Part shown: piece after piece, positions 41,648 to 51,668 of the stretch
Numbering within the stretch: position 1 is the stretch's first letter
How the letters are laid out: every line of letters starts with the position of its first letter
From: Rhodococcus pseudokoreensis
GTDB taxonomy: Bacteria > Actinomycetota > Actinomycetes > Mycobacteriales > Mycobacteriaceae
Assembly (NCBI RefSeq): GCF_017068395.1
Contig: NZ_CP070619.1
Span: forward strand, 4,712,001 to 4,776,000
Direction: 5' to 3'
Length of the DNA stretch: 64,000 bases
Translations under genes and position numbers: made by a program
Notes under the pieces: generated by a model
Told to the model about the DNA's origin: nothing
Databases searched by the model: none
Seen by the model: the letters and a program-made list of their open reading frames with translations, nothing else

Positions 41648-43507
41648 TCACCGAGTTCGCGCGCCGAGTAGGTACGCCGTTCTCCGCAACCGCATCAGCA
41701 CCTGCAGGTCGAGAGCCTTGTCGGGGTCCCGCCAGTCCGGGCCGAGGAGGCGATCGATCGCATCGAGGCGCTGGTACAGGGTGTTGACGTGCACGCCGAG
41801 GCTCGACGCCGTCGCCGAGTGGTGACGCCCGTGCGCCAGATACTCCGACAGCGTTTCCAGCAGCGGCACTCCGCGTTTGGACTGCTCCGTCATCAGCGGT
41901 CCCAGCTGGGCCTCGGTCAGTTCGTCGAGGTGCTCACGCGCCATGTGGCTCAGCAGGATCCGGTAGATGCCCAGACCGCGCGCGGAGGAGACGTCCCCCG
42001 CGCGTCCGAGGGTGTCGAGCACGTCGACGGTCTGCTGCGCTTCGACGTAGGCGTGCGCGAGCGCCTTCGCGCCGCGCGCGGGTTCGGCGATACCGATGGT
42101 CGCATCGAGTGGTCCGGAGGTGAACACCGCCTGGACGGACGCGGAGTCCTTGGCGGGGACGACGGCGAGTGCCCGGGAGCCATGTTCCGCCGCAACGGTT
42201 CCCGACGGGAGCGGCAGGGCCTCGAGGGCGGTGCGGATGGACGTCTCCCGCCCGGCGGCGGTCGCCACTGCGATGCAGTACGTCGTGCCGGGGTTCAGCC
42301 CGGCCAGCCGCAGTTGCCTGCGCTCGTCCTGCTCGGTGGCGGCCGGATGCGTCAGCAGGTCGACGAGAAACGCGTCCCGCGCGCGACGCGTCGCCTCACC
42401 GGCCGCGCGTTCCTCGGCGAGCGACAGGGCGATCGCCGGTGCGGCCCGTTCGAGTAGCAGGCGCGTGGTCGGCTGCTCCGCGCCCAGAGTCAGCAGAGCT
42501 CCGAGCATCTCCCCGGCCGCGGCGACGCGTTGCGCCAGCACCCCGCGTCGTGCGACGTGGTCCTTCCCGCCTGCGCGCAATTCGCGGACCGCGGCCGCCA
42601 CCTCGTCCGTGTGCGGCAACAGTTCCGCGGGCAGGGCGGATTCGTCCAGCACGAAATATGCCGGTTGCCGGGAGAGTTGCGCCACCTCCTGCACCAGGCG
42701 CTGCACTCCCGCGCCGAGCAGCACCACCTGGGTCAGCGTCCGGTCCCACTGCAGAATCTGTTCGAGTTCGTTGGTGCGCTGCGATAATTCGGCGTTCACG
42801 GCTTCGAGCCGGGCGACGGTGTCTCGGTCGCGTTCCAGCGAGCGCACGTTCTCGATCGCGATCGCCGCATGTGCCGCCAGCGCCGACAACAGCGCGATCT
42901 CGGATTCGGTGAACGCCCGCTCCTGCCGCTTGCACGCGAACAACGCACCGATGACGCGGTCGGCGACGCGGAGGGGGACCCCGAGCAGGCCGCGCATGTT
43001 CTCCGACCGCGCCGCGCTGTCGGCTCCCGTGATGTGCCGGAACGCCGGTTCGCTCTGATAGTCGGGGGTCCACTCCGGCGCGGACCGGCGGACGATCAGG
43101 CCCACGAGTCCTTCGTCCAGTGACAGCCGGATGCCGACGAGATTCGGGGTCAGCGCCCCGCTGGTGACCTCGATGACGAATTCCTCGTCGTAGACCGATC
43201 CCATGTAGGCGAGATCCACCCCGAGCAGTTGCCGCGCCTGGTCGACGACCTCCTGCAGCAGTGCCCGGTCGTCGCGGACCGTCGTCAGCCGGACGGCGAT
43301 GTCGTTGAGCGCCGCCAGTTCCCTGCTGCGCTGTCGGCGCTGGTCGAGCTGTGCGCGCAGTCGCAGCGCGGCGTTGGCTTCGCGTTCGACCGTCGCCCGG
43401 TCGGACGGGTCGGAGTCGTCGATCAGCGTGCGTCGGAGGGTCTCGAGTTCGTCGAGGGGTGCGTCGTCGAGCAGCAGTTCCATCCAGCCGCGATCGGCAG
43501 TACTCAC
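41648..43507 (-). CDS. GAF-domain PucR/CdaR-type regulator
   Basis: A 619-residue regulator. A coiled segment (about residues 30-70) precedes a GAF domain (about 75-220) with the LLGVPLRVADRVIGALFACK core; a second less conserved region and a C-terminal PucR helix-turn-helix (LGVHVNTLYQRLDAIDRLLGPDWRDP) follow. GTG 43507 is preferred because GGAG lies six bases upstream; the ATG at 43519 is the alternative. It is divergent from the glycolate/lactate-oxidase-like gene, with only 117 bases between, and probably regulates it. Confidence 0.82.
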   Translation of the reverse strand: MSTADRGWMELLLDDAPLDELETLRRTLIDDSDPSDRATVEREANAALRLRAQLDQRRQRSRELAALNDIAVRLTTVRDDRALLQEVVDQARQLLGVDLAYMGSVYDEEFVIEVTSGALTPNLVGIRLSLDEGLVGLIVRRSAPEWTPDYQSEPAFRHITGADSAARSENMRGLLGVPLRVADRVIGALFACKRQERAFTESEIALLSALAAHAAIAIENVRSLERDRDTVARLEAVNAELSQRTNELEQILQWDRTLTQVVLLGAGVQRLVQEVAQLSRQPAYFVLDESALPAELLPHTDEVAAAVRELRAGGKDHVARRGVLAQRVAAAGEMLGALLTLGAEQPTTRLLLERAAPAIALSLAEERAAGEATRRARDAFLVDLLTHPAATEQDERRQLRLAGLNPGTTYCIAVATAAGRETSIRTALEALPLPSGTVAAEHGSRALAVVPAKDSASVQAVFTSGPLDATIGIAEPARGAKALAHAYVEAQQTVDVLDTLGRAGDVSSARGLGIYRILLSHMAREHLDELTEAQLGPLMTEQSKRGVPLLETLSEYLAHGRHHSATASSLGVHVNTLYQRLDAIDRLLGPDWRDPDKALDLQVLMRLRRTAYLLGARTR

Positions 43508-43624
43508 TGGTGTCTCCATCCATGGATACCTGGATACGATAGATGGAATCTACATTGGCCGAGATCCGGATCACAGCTACGTTTGAATCATCACCTTCTC
43601 GCCCGCAAAGGACTGGTTCTCGTC

Positions 43625-44992
43625 ATGTTGATGGATGCATTGTTGGCAGCCCTTCCGGCGGACCGTGTCGTGCGCGACCCCGACGTCGTCGCCCGGTACC
43701 AGCACGACGAGGCGGAATGGGCGCCGTACGCCGCGCCCCTCGCCGTCGTCCGGCCCCGGACGGCGCTCGAAGTCCAGGCCGTCGTGCGCGCCTGCCTCGA
43801 GCACGACACCGCCGTCGTCACCAGGGGCGCCGGCACCGGGCTGTCCGGCGGAGCGAACGCGACCGACGGCTGCGTCGTCCTCGCGCTCGAGGGCATGAAC
43901 GCGATCAAGGAGATCGATCCCCTCGAGCGGTACGCCGTCGTCGAACCCGGCGTGGTGAACGATCATCTGCGCGCCGCCTGCGCCGAACACGGACTCTGGT
44001 ATCCGCCGGACCCGGCCAGCGCGCCGTGGTCGACGATCGGAGGGAACGTCGCCACCAACGCGGGCGGACTGTGCTGCGTCAAGTACGGCGTCACCCGCGA
44101 CTACGTGCTCGGCATGCAGATCGTCACCGGCACCGGTGAACTCGTGCGCCTCGGACGCAAGACCGCCAAGGGGGTGGCCGGGTACGACCTGGCAGGTCTC
44201 ATGGTCGGCTCCGAAGGAACACTCGGCGTCATCACCGAAATCACCGTCAAGTTGCGCCCGCTGCAAGACCCGCAGCGCACGGTGGCCGGCTACTTCGACT
44301 CCATCGTCGACGCGGGCCGGGCCGTCAGCGCGGTGGCCGCGGCGGGACTCACCCCGTCGGCGCTCGAATTGGTGGACAAGCAGTGCCTCATCGCCGTCGA
44401 CGCGTGGAAGAAGATGGGACTGTCGGTGGAGGCGAACGTCGTCCTCCTCGGCCGCATCGACACCGCCGGCGTCATCGGCGACCAGGAGGCGGAGAAGATG
44501 CTGTCGTGCTTCGACGAAGCCGGAGCCACCTGGTCGGCCGTATCCACCGACCAGGAGGAGGCGGATGCACTGTTCGCCGCGCGCCGCCTGGCCTACCCCG
44601 CGATGGAGCGGCTCGGACCGGTCCTCACCGAAGACGTGTGCGTACCGAAACGGGCCGTCCCCGAGATGCTTGCACGCATCGAACAGATCGGCATCGCCCA
44701 CGACACCACGATCGCCAACATCGCACACGCCGGCGACGGAAACCTGCACCCGCTGCTCATCACACCCCGCGACGACGAGCCCGCCCGCGCCCGCGCGCAA
44801 GCGGCCTTCGCGGAGATCATCGACGCCGCACTCGAACTCGGCGGCACCGTCACCGGCGAACACGGTGTCGGTCTGCTGAAGATGGAAGGACTCGCCCAGG
44901 AACTCGATCCGGTCGTGCTGGACATGCACCGATCGGTGAAGCACGCCCTCGACCCGCACGGAATCCTGAACCCCGGGAAGATCTTCTCGTAG
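43625..44992 (+). CDS. FAD-linked 2-hydroxyacid oxidase/dehydrogenase (GlcD family)
   Basis: A 455-residue flavoprotein. The FAD-binding PCMH domain covers about residues 35-215, with TRGAGTGLSGGANA and GGNVATNAGGLCCVKYG; the C-terminal oxidase domain has HAGDGNLHPLL and GEHGVGLLK and ends in LNPGKIF. This matches glycolate oxidase GlcD and D-lactate dehydrogenases. No GlcE/GlcF partner genes are adjacent, so it probably acts alone or passes electrons to an unlinked partner. ATG 43625 is chosen; ATG 43631 is possible. Confidence 0.88.
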   Translation: MLMDALLAALPADRVVRDPDVVARYQHDEAEWAPYAAPLAVVRPRTALEVQAVVRACLEHDTAVVTRGAGTGLSGGANATDGCVVLALEGMNAIKEIDPLERYAVVEPGVVNDHLRAACAEHGLWYPPDPASAPWSTIGGNVATNAGGLCCVKYGVTRDYVLGMQIVTGTGELVRLGRKTAKGVAGYDLAGLMVGSEGTLGVITEITVKLRPLQDPQRTVAGYFDSIVDAGRAVSAVAAAGLTPSALELVDKQCLIAVDAWKKMGLSVEANVVLLGRIDTAGVIGDQEAEKMLSCFDEAGATWSAVSTDQEEADALFAARRLAYPAMERLGPVLTEDVCVPKRAVPEMLARIEQIGIAHDTTIANIAHAGDGNLHPLLITPRDDEPARARAQAAFAEIIDAALELGGTVTGEHGVGLLKMEGLAQELDPVVLDMHRSVKHALDPHGILNPGKIFS

Positions 44993-45027
44993 GTGCATTC
45001 ACACGGGCACGGCATTCGGTGCCGGCA

Positions 45028-46305
45028 CTACCTGTGTGCGGCGTCGTCGGATGCGTCCGCGGTGTCGACGGTGAGTTGTCCGTACCGGCGCAGCAGGTGC
45101 AGGGCGAGAACGCAGACTGCACCGATTCCGACCAAGGCGGCCCAGACGAGTGCGGGCAGGTTCTCGTCCTGGAGAAACCCGAAGATGGTGCCGGTGGCGA
45201 GGTTTCCGAGCATGATGCCGATTCCTACGACGGTGTTGTAGAAGCCGTAGTGAGTGGCGACGATTCGGTCTCGCGACAGCGTGACGACGGTGTTCATCTC
45301 GAACGGGAACAGTGCAGCGGTGCCCAGTGCGAGGAGTGCGGCGCAGATCAGCAGCGCGGCGATGGCAGCCGCGGTGCCCGCCGTGGTTGCGGCGGGAAAC
45401 AGGACCAGTGGGATGAAGGCGGCGGCGAGGATGCCCATTCCGATGACCAGACTGCGGGTCGGTCCCCACCGGGTGGCGAACCACTCGGTGATCCGGAGTT
45501 GCCCGGCTATCGCGACCAGACCGGAGATGACGAACAGCGCGGTCACCAATGCGGTGTCGGAGGAGTCCTCGCCGACGAGCCGGCGGGCTTGCAGGGGTAG
45601 CGCGAGGTAGATCTGAAAGGACAGCACGTAGGACCCGATCATCGCCAGCGAGAACAGCACGAAGGGGCGGTTCGTGGCGACGGTGCGCCAGTCGGCGAGG
45701 ACTGCGGTCCGTTCGCCGGTGGTGCTCGGGTGGGGGGCGGGGGGCAGGGCCCAGATCTGCACGACAGACAGGACCCCGAAGACCGCGGCGGCGACGAGGC
45801 AGGTGATCCGGAAGTCGAACACGGTCAGGGCGAGCCCGGCGAGCGGGCCGAGCAGGATCCCGGCCTGGTAGAAGACGTTGAACACGGCGAACGCCTCGAC
45901 ACGCCGGGTTCCGGAATCGGCGGCGAGGTAGGCGCGTACCGCAGGGTTGAACAGGGCGCCGGCGAATCCGGTTGCCGCCGAGGCGATCAGGATCGCGGGA
46001 AGGTTGCTCACAACCGCCAGCAGGGCGAAGCCGCCGGTGCGGAGCAGGCAGCCGGCGATGATGAGCGGTTTGTATCCGAGGCGATCGGCCAGGGTACCGC
46101 CGACGAGGAACATGCCCTGTTGGGAGAAGTTCCTCGCTCCGAGGACCAGCCCGACGGCCCAGGCGGCCATCCCGAGCGGGCCGGCGAGATACCCGGCGAG
46201 GTAGGGCATCAGCATGTAGAAGCCGACATTGATGGAGAACTGATTGACCATCAACACCTGACTCGACCGTCCGAACGTGCGGAACCGGGATGCGAGTTCG
46301 ATCAT
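45028..46305 (-). CDS. MFS transporter, probable exporter
   Basis: A 425-residue major-facilitator protein with about twelve helices and the loop 2-3 motif [14 protein letters not shown]. Family members of this type export drugs, siderophores or metabolites. ATG 46305 overlaps the stop of the cysteine-synthase-like gene (ATGA), so the two are translated together. That coupling suggests export of the product of the PLP enzyme. Confidence 0.85.
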   Translation of the reverse strand: MIELASRFRTFGRSSQVLMVNQFSINVGFYMLMPYLAGYLAGPLGMAAWAVGLVLGARNFSQQGMFLVGGTLADRLGYKPLIIAGCLLRTGGFALLAVVSNLPAILIASAATGFAGALFNPAVRAYLAADSGTRRVEAFAVFNVFYQAGILLGPLAGLALTVFDFRITCLVAAAVFGVLSVVQIWALPPAPHPSTTGERTAVLADWRTVATNRPFVLFSLAMIGSYVLSFQIYLALPLQARRLVGEDSSDTALVTALFVISGLVAIAGQLRITEWFATRWGPTRSLVIGMGILAAAFIPLVLFPAATTAGTAAAIAALLICAALLALGTAALFPFEMNTVVTLSRDRIVATHYGFYNTVVGIGIMLGNLATGTIFGFLQDENLPALVWAALVGIGAVCVLALHLLRRYGQLTVDTADASDDAAHR

Positions 46306-47408
46306 GCGCGGCACTCCGACGGGTCGACGACGGTCGTGCAGCGGGTCCACCGCTCGACCACGCTCTGCGTAGGGTGCGGAATGGTCGACGGGACCGTGGG
46401 CGGCGGCGCGTCGAAAAGGCCGTGGCGGCGGCAGTAGTCGTCGTTGTAGACGGTGTCGAAGTAGCGTTGCGGGCCGTCCGGGAAGATGGCGGCCACCCGT
46501 GTCTCGGGTGAGTTGATGCGCGCGACCCATCCAGCAGTCAGGGCGACGGCTCCGACGCTCCATCCGCCGCTGGCGTGGTGCGTCGAGGCGAGGGCGCGGC
46601 ACGCCCAGACCGCTTCGTGCGGCGCGATCCAATGGACTTCGTCGAACGCGTCGTAGTCGACGTTGTCCGGGTAGATGCTCGAGCCGAGGCCGCGCATCAG
46701 CCGGGTGCCTGCGGGTTGCCCGAAGATGGTGGAGCCGATGGTGTCGACCCCGATCAGCCTCAGGTGTGGGCAGAACTGGCGGAGGGTGCGGGCGATTCCG
46801 GCGGAATGCCCGCCGGTGCCGACGGAGCAGACGAGGATGTCGACGCGCCCGAGTTGGGCGATCAGCTCGAGCGCCAGCGGTTCGTAGGCGGCGACGTTGT
46901 CCGGATTGCGGTACTGGTCAGGGCACCAGGCGTCAGGCTGCATTGCGAGCAGCGCCTGCACTCTGTCGCGGCGGGCCTGCTGCCACCCGCCGTCGGGGTG
47001 GGGTTCCGTGACCAGGTCGATGTCGGCGCCGTAGGCGGCCAGCATGCGGGCCACGATCGGTTCGAGGCCGGGATCGGTGACGACGGTGACCGGATGCTGG
47101 TGGATGATGCCGGCCAGTGCCAGACCCAATCCGAGGGTGCCGCTGGTGGATTCGATGATTCTGGCGCCAGGTTTCAGGTCGCCGCGGGCGCGGGCCTTCT
47201 CGACCATGTGCAGGGCGGGGCGGTCCTTCATTCCGCCGGGGTTCGACCCTTCGAGTTTCGCCCAGAATCCGGTGCCTGCGGTGGTGAAGGGTTCACCCAC
47301 CCACAGGACCGGCGTGTTACCGATCATGTGACTCGGCCGCGGGCAGCGGTGGCCGGAGCTGAGCAGCTGCGCGGCCGGTGTGGTGGGGGCGTACGTGGGT
47401 GCGTTCAT
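46302..47408 (-). CDS. PLP-dependent cysteine-synthase-family enzyme
   Basis: A 368-residue fold-type II PLP enzyme. The cofactor Lys is in [11 protein letters not shown]. The usual TSGNTG substrate loop is TSGTLG, and the phosphate-binding loop GTGGHSAG is present. It is about 50 residues longer than CysK and lacks a CBS domain. It may exchange a beta-substituent of serine or cysteine derivatives rather than make cysteine. ATG 47408 is taken; the GTG at 47411 follows AGGAG more closely. The coupled exporter and the copper genes upstream make synthesis of a small metal-binding or sulfur compound possible, but this is inference. Confidence 0.82.
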   Translation of the reverse strand: MNAPTYAPTTPAAQLLSSGHRCPRPSHMIGNTPVLWVGEPFTTAGTGFWAKLEGSNPGGMKDRPALHMVEKARARGDLKPGARIIESTSGTLGLGLALAGIIHQHPVTVVTDPGLEPIVARMLAAYGADIDLVTEPHPDGGWQQARRDRVQALLAMQPDAWCPDQYRNPDNVAAYEPLALELIAQLGRVDILVCSVGTGGHSAGIARTLRQFCPHLRLIGVDTIGSTIFGQPAGTRLMRGLGSSIYPDNVDYDAFDEVHWIAPHEAVWACRALASTHHASGGWSVGAVALTAGWVARINSPETRVAAIFPDGPQRYFDTVYNDDYCRRHGLFDAPPPTVPSTIPHPTQSVVERWTRCTTVVDPSECRA

Positions 47409-47502
47409 CACGGATGCGTTCTCCTGTGTCCGGGCCGTTGCCGGCCCGGGCGGTCGGGGACGGTGTGCGCGCTGCACCTCGCGGAGGAGGCGCGGCAGGT
47501 GC

Positions 47503-48735
47503 TCAGGCCGTGGCCTCCAGCAGGGTGTCGCCGAGGTAGCCGTCCGGGCCGGTGCCCGGTGGCAGGGCGTAGACGGCGGAGCCGATCGGGGTGGTCCACT
47601 GGTTGAGGGCGTCGAACTCGGCGAGTCGCTGCTGGACGGGCAGGAACTGGGTGTCGATGTCGCGTTGGTAGGAGGCGAAGATCAACCCCGAGTTCGACAC
47701 CTGCCCGGGCTGGGGTGGGTCGTCGTAGTTGTAGGCGCGGCGGTGGAACCGTTCCCCGTCGTGGGTGTGGTGGGCGCGGGCAATGTGCGAGCCCGGCGGG
47801 ATGACCGGGATGCCCAACGTGTCGGTGGCGGTGAAGTCGGGGTCGTCGTGTTCGGCGGTGCCGGTCAGCGGCGCCCCGGTATCGAGTGTGCGCCCGACCG
47901 TCAATTCCCGCCCGGGCCGGTCGATTTCCTCCCAGGTGTCCAGTTCCATCCGGATCCGACGCAGCACCAGGGACGTGCCACCGGTCAGCCACCGATGACG
48001 ACTGCCGTCGTCCCAGACCAGGCGGTTGAACTCCTCGGTGGCCGGGGCCGGGTTGACGGTGCCGTCGACCTGCCCCATCAGGTTGCGCATCGTGGTGCCG
48101 TCGGGGTGGCTGCGGCGAGCATTGCGGAACCCGCGTTGGGACCACCGAACCGTGACCAGTGAGCGCACGTTCTTGATCAAAACCCGCACCGCGTGCGCCA
48201 CCGTCACCGGGTCGTCGGCGCACACCTGAAGCAGCAGATCCGTTTGCCCCCAAGAATTCTCGTCGAGGCGGTCGATCGGAAACGAGGGTAGCGGCCGTAG
48301 CCACGACGGCTGCCGGTCCGTGACGTCGGCGGCGCTGAACATCCCGGGACCCAGACCCACGGTGACGGTCAACCGGGCCGGGGTGGCGGCGAGTTCGGGT
48401 TCGGTGTCCGCCAGCGCGGGGGTGCCGGCGGTCAGCCGGGCCGCGTCCTGTGTCCACACCGTCAGCAGCCCGGCGACCATGGCGCGGTCGGCGTTCTCCC
48501 GCAGGTCCAGGCCGACGAACTGGGCGTGCGCCTGTGGAGGGGTGGCGATCCCACCCTGATGTGGGCCGTGGAACGGTTCGGTCAGCCCGCCGTCGGTGTC
48601 GGTCCCGGTGGTGCTGTGGTCGACGATCTCCTGTGCGCCCCAGCCGAGTCCGGCGGCCCCGAGCGCGGCGGCACCTGCTCCGAACAGGTGCCGCCGACTC
48701 AGGCCGCGGGTCGGTGGTGTCTGCGGCTCAGCCAC
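47503..48735 (-). CDS. Tat-exported Dyp-type heme peroxidase
   Basis: A 410-residue DyP peroxidase. It starts with a twin-arginine signal ([23 protein letters not shown], split by the cleavage region). The distal GQVDGTVNP motif, holding the catalytic Asp, and the proximal His region HIARAHH...HRRAYNYDD are present. DyP enzymes oxidise dyes, phenols, porphyrins or metals with peroxide. GTG 48735 overlaps the end of the copper-chaperone gene by 8 bases; the longer frame lies inside that gene. The association with PCu(A)C and PepSY proteins suggests a job in extracellular metal or heme redox. Confidence 0.88.
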   Translation of the reverse strand: MAEPQTPPTRGLSRRHLFGAGAAALGAAGLGWGAQEIVDHSTTGTDTDGGLTEPFHGPHQGGIATPPQAHAQFVGLDLRENADRAMVAGLLTVWTQDAARLTAGTPALADTEPELAATPARLTVTVGLGPGMFSAADVTDRQPSWLRPLPSFPIDRLDENSWGQTDLLLQVCADDPVTVAHAVRVLIKNVRSLVTVRWSQRGFRNARRSHPDGTTMRNLMGQVDGTVNPAPATEEFNRLVWDDGSRHRWLTGGTSLVLRRIRMELDTWEEIDRPGRELTVGRTLDTGAPLTGTAEHDDPDFTATDTLGIPVIPPGSHIARAHHTHDGERFHRRAYNYDDPPQPGQVSNSGLIFASYQRDIDTQFLPVQQRLAEFDALNQWTTPIGSAVYALPPGTGPDGYLGDTLLEATA

Positions 48736-49279
48736 CGTGACCGGGTGCGGTCGCCGCCGGGGCGGGGGCGGCGTCGTGGCCGCCGGAGGGGTCGTAGTTC
48801 TCCTGGTTTCCGGAGAAGTCACGCACCTGCGCGTCGAAGTCGGCGGTCGATCCGTCTTCGAAAGTGAGGGTGAAGGTGGTGGTCGCGCCGGGGGTCAGCG
48901 GTGCGGTCAGGTCCATCAGCATCAGGTGGTCACCGCCCGGGGCGAGGGCGTGGGTACCGTTCGCCGCGATGGTGACGCCGCCCTGCTTCTCCCGCATCAC
49001 GGTGGCGCCGTCCGCGCCGGCGGCGATCTCGTGCAGTTCCATTCGGGTGGAGGCAGGGCTGGACACCGACACGATCCGCACGTCCTGGCCGCCGGAGTTG
49101 GTCAGCTGTGCGAACGCCGCGCTCATCCCGGTGTCGGCGGCCTTGACCCACTGGTCGGACACAGTGACCGCATCCGCCTCGGTCGCCGGGGCGTCGTCGG
49201 TGGTCGAGGAGCATCCGGTCAGCAGCACGGCCGCGCAGGCGCTACCGGCGGCGAGACGCCGAAGAGTGAAGGAAGACAT
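48728..49279 (-). CDS. PCu(A)C-type copper chaperone lipoprotein
   Basis: A 183-residue lipoprotein with lipobox LLTGC (Cys23). The copper ligands His83, Met95, His118 and Met120 match the H-x10-M-x21-H-x-M pattern of PCu(A)C with slightly different spacing. These extracytoplasmic proteins carry Cu(I), often to cytochrome oxidase. The C-terminal tail is rich in Ala, Pro, Gly and His. It is translationally linked to the peroxidase downstream. Confidence 0.88.
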   Translation of the reverse strand: MSSFTLRRLAAGSACAAVLLTGCSSTTDDAPATEADAVTVSDQWVKAADTGMSAAFAQLTNSGGQDVRIVSVSSPASTRMELHEIAAGADGATVMREKQGGVTIAANGTHALAPGGDHLMLMDLTAPLTPGATTTFTLTFEDGSTADFDAQVRDFSGNQENYDPSGGHDAAPAPAATAPGHGG

Positions 49280-49373
49280 GTCAATTCTCCATGATGTGTG
49301 GGCATGCGCAGGGCATGCGGGTGTACCGGGCCCCGCACCGAGTGCGGGTCAGGCGTCGGTGCGGGTAGCGGTG

Positions 49374-49883
49374 TCAGGGGCGGTCGGTGTCGCCGGGCGG
49401 GGGCAGGATATTGCTGCGGGAGGTGACGATCGGGATCCACAGGACGGCCAACGCGGCCATCGCAGCCCACGTGAGCATCAGCCCGATCCCGGCACCGCCA
49501 CGCGGGGCGGTGCCGGGCATGGCTTGCTGGGACCAGTACGCGAACATCCCCAGCAGGGTGCCGAGACCGGTGCCTGCCATCGCAATCCACGCCGCCACCC
49601 ACCGGCGTGTGGTCACCGCGACCGCGGACACCACGACGCCGAAGACGATCGCGAATCCGGTGAACACCCGGAGCGGGACCCCGGCACCGGAGTGTGCGGC
49701 GGTGGCGACCGACCACCCCGGCACCGCCCCGGTCCCGGTGTGGGGCAGGGCGAGACCGACGACGAGGACGGTGACGGCGGCCGCGATCGCCGGCCCGCGC
49801 CACCCGGTCTCGACCTCGCGCGCCACCCGGGATTCGATCGCGACCAGATCGTCGCGGTACTCCGACAGGTCGGAGTCGACCAT
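49374..49883 (-). CDS. Small membrane protein of the copper operon
   Basis: A 169-residue protein with a short acidic N-terminus (DSDLSEYRDDLVAIE) and four predicted membrane helices. I do not recognise the family. ATG 49883 overlaps the PepSY stop by one base (TGATG), and the PCu(A)C gene follows after 94 bases, so it belongs to the same operon. It may help assemble or anchor the redox system. Confidence 0.7.
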   Translation of the reverse strand: MVDSDLSEYRDDLVAIESRVAREVETGWRGPAIAAAVTVLVVGLALPHTGTGAVPGWSVATAAHSGAGVPLRVFTGFAIVFGVVVSAVAVTTRRWVAAWIAMAGTGLGTLLGMFAYWSQQAMPGTAPRGGAGIGLMLTWAAMAALAVLWIPIVTSRSNILPPPGDTDRP

Positions 49884-51403
49884 CACTGCGGCACGGCGGT
49901 GTTCGCCGACGGCGGGCGGTTCTCCCGGGCCCGGCCGATCGCACCGACGGCCACGTCGACGAGCAGGAACGCCGCCAGCGACAGCCCGAGCAGCGGCACG
50001 AACCAGCCCACCGCCACCGTCCCGACGACCACCGCGACCGCGGCGACCGGATGGATACGACGCCACGCCCCGCGCACCGGCGGACGCCCGACCCGGCGGG
50101 TGCCCCGCGTCGGGCGGCGGCGCCACCACAGGATGTAGCCGCGGACGATCACCGTCAGCAACGCCACCGCCAGCGCGGCGAGGGCGAGCTGATTGAGCAG
50201 CCCGAACAGCAGGCCCATGTGCAGGGCGATCCCCCAGGAGGTGAGCTTCGCGGCCAGCGGCCAGTCCGCGAACCGCTGCACATCGGTGACAGTCCCGGTG
50301 GCACCGTCGACCGCGACCGAATCGGTCGAGAACTGCCAGGGCTGGCGCGTCTCGGTGACGGTGAACGCGGTGCCCGCGTCGGCAGGAATGCCGGCCTCGA
50401 CGGCACCGGTGACCCCGTTGCTCGCGGCGACATCGAGGACGGTGTCCAGTTCGCTGACGTTCCGATCGAGCAGACCGGGATCTGCGGCCGCCGGGGTGTG
50501 CCCGCCACCGTGCCCGTCGTGACCGTCCGACCCGCTGCTGTCGGTGGGTGTGGCAGCCAGTTTCTTGTCCAGCTTCGGGGTCGTCCAGCTCAAGGCGGTG
50601 CGCAGTTCGCTGACGTTCTCACCCGCATACTTCGACCAGGTCAAGCCGGTCGCCGAGAGGAACACCAGGCCGACCGCGATCCAGATGCCGGCCACCCCGT
50701 GCCAGCTCAGGGTGCGGGCCCGGCCGCGGGACGACCGATCCAGGGTGAACAGCCGGGCGGCGTCGGCGCCGCGGGCACGGCGGGTGGTGCGGTAGCGCTG
50801 CACCCACAGGTAGACCCCGCCGAGGGCGATCACCCACAGCCAGGAAGCGGCGAGTTCGCTGTAGATCCGCCCCGGCTCGCCGAGGTGCAGGTGCCGGTGC
50901 AGCTGAGAGATCCAGGTCCGCATCGGCAGTGCGCTGCTGCTGCCGTACGCCACCGACTCGCCCACCGACCGGGCGGTGGCCGGGTCGATGAACACCGCAC
51001 GGCGTTCGGATTCACCCAGGCTGGGGTCGGTGAACAGCACCCGCGTCGTCTCGCCCTCCGAGGCGGCCGGCCGGACCGCCGCAACGGTGAGGTCGGGCTG
51101 GGTCTGCTGGGCGGCGCGCACCTGGTCGGCCATCGGCACCGCGGGACCGGTGGAGTCGACGTGCAGTAGGTCGCGGTAGACGAGTTGCTCCACGGAGGGT
51201 GCCAGAGCGTAGAGGAGGCCGCTGATCGTGGCGATGATCAGGAACGGGGCCACCAGGATCCCGGCGTAGAAGTGCAGCCGCATGATCAGCGGCCGGAAGC
51301 TGCGCGGCGGCGACGAGTCCTTCGCCGCCGCCTGCGACGAGGTCGGCGGTGCGGTGTCGGCGACGGGAGTGTCGCGTTCGAGTTCGGGAAGGGACATGGG
51401 CAT
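49883..51403 (-). CDS. PepSY-associated membrane protein
   Basis: A 506-residue protein with four or five membrane helices: about residues 47-68, 195-215, 255-275, 395-425 and 455-490. Two extracytoplasmic PepSY-like regions lie between them. A His- and Gly-rich loop (GHDGHGGGH near residues 325-335) could bind metal. PepSY membrane proteins often act as iron or copper reductases or uptake partners. ATG 51403 is chosen, with ATG 51397 possible. It heads the PepSY, small membrane protein, PCu(A)C and DyP operon. Confidence 0.85.
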   Translation of the reverse strand: MPMSLPELERDTPVADTAPPTSSQAAAKDSSPPRSFRPLIMRLHFYAGILVAPFLIIATISGLLYALAPSVEQLVYRDLLHVDSTGPAVPMADQVRAAQQTQPDLTVAAVRPAASEGETTRVLFTDPSLGESERRAVFIDPATARSVGESVAYGSSSALPMRTWISQLHRHLHLGEPGRIYSELAASWLWVIALGGVYLWVQRYRTTRRARGADAARLFTLDRSSRGRARTLSWHGVAGIWIAVGLVFLSATGLTWSKYAGENVSELRTALSWTTPKLDKKLAATPTDSSGSDGHDGHGGGHTPAAADPGLLDRNVSELDTVLDVAASNGVTGAVEAGIPADAGTAFTVTETRQPWQFSTDSVAVDGATGTVTDVQRFADWPLAAKLTSWGIALHMGLLFGLLNQLALAALAVALLTVIVRGYILWWRRRPTRGTRRVGRPPVRGAWRRIHPVAAVAVVVGTVAVGWFVPLLGLSLAAFLLVDVAVGAIGRARENRPPSANTAVPQ

Positions 51404-51554
51404 ATCTCGATTCGGTGGTGGGGCGACCGCCGCTTCCGACCCCGAGCCCATCATTCGGGTGGGGGAGGGCGGTGTCGCCTCCAGATGGGGTCGTCGCCCG
51501 GACTCGCTCAACGAATCCTGCTGGCGCCGACCAAAGAACGCGCGTGCCGCAGCT

Positions 51555-51568
51555 CACCCACAGGGGTG
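51555..51568 (-). promoter_or_regulatory. Candidate copper-responsive operator
   Basis: CACCC-ACAG-GGGTG is a short dyad about 150 bases upstream of the PepSY gene. It resembles the ACCC/GGGT-type operators known for CsoR/RicR regulators in mycobacteria, but only in part. No CsoR gene is in the window. Confidence 0.3.
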
Positions 51569-51668
51569 GTGGTGCGGGAACGGCGGAAGAGGAGGGGAGT
51601 CGAACCATGGACACCCGTCGTTCCGCGACGCAGTCACATCGCAGAACGGGCGGAGCACGACAGGGGAC

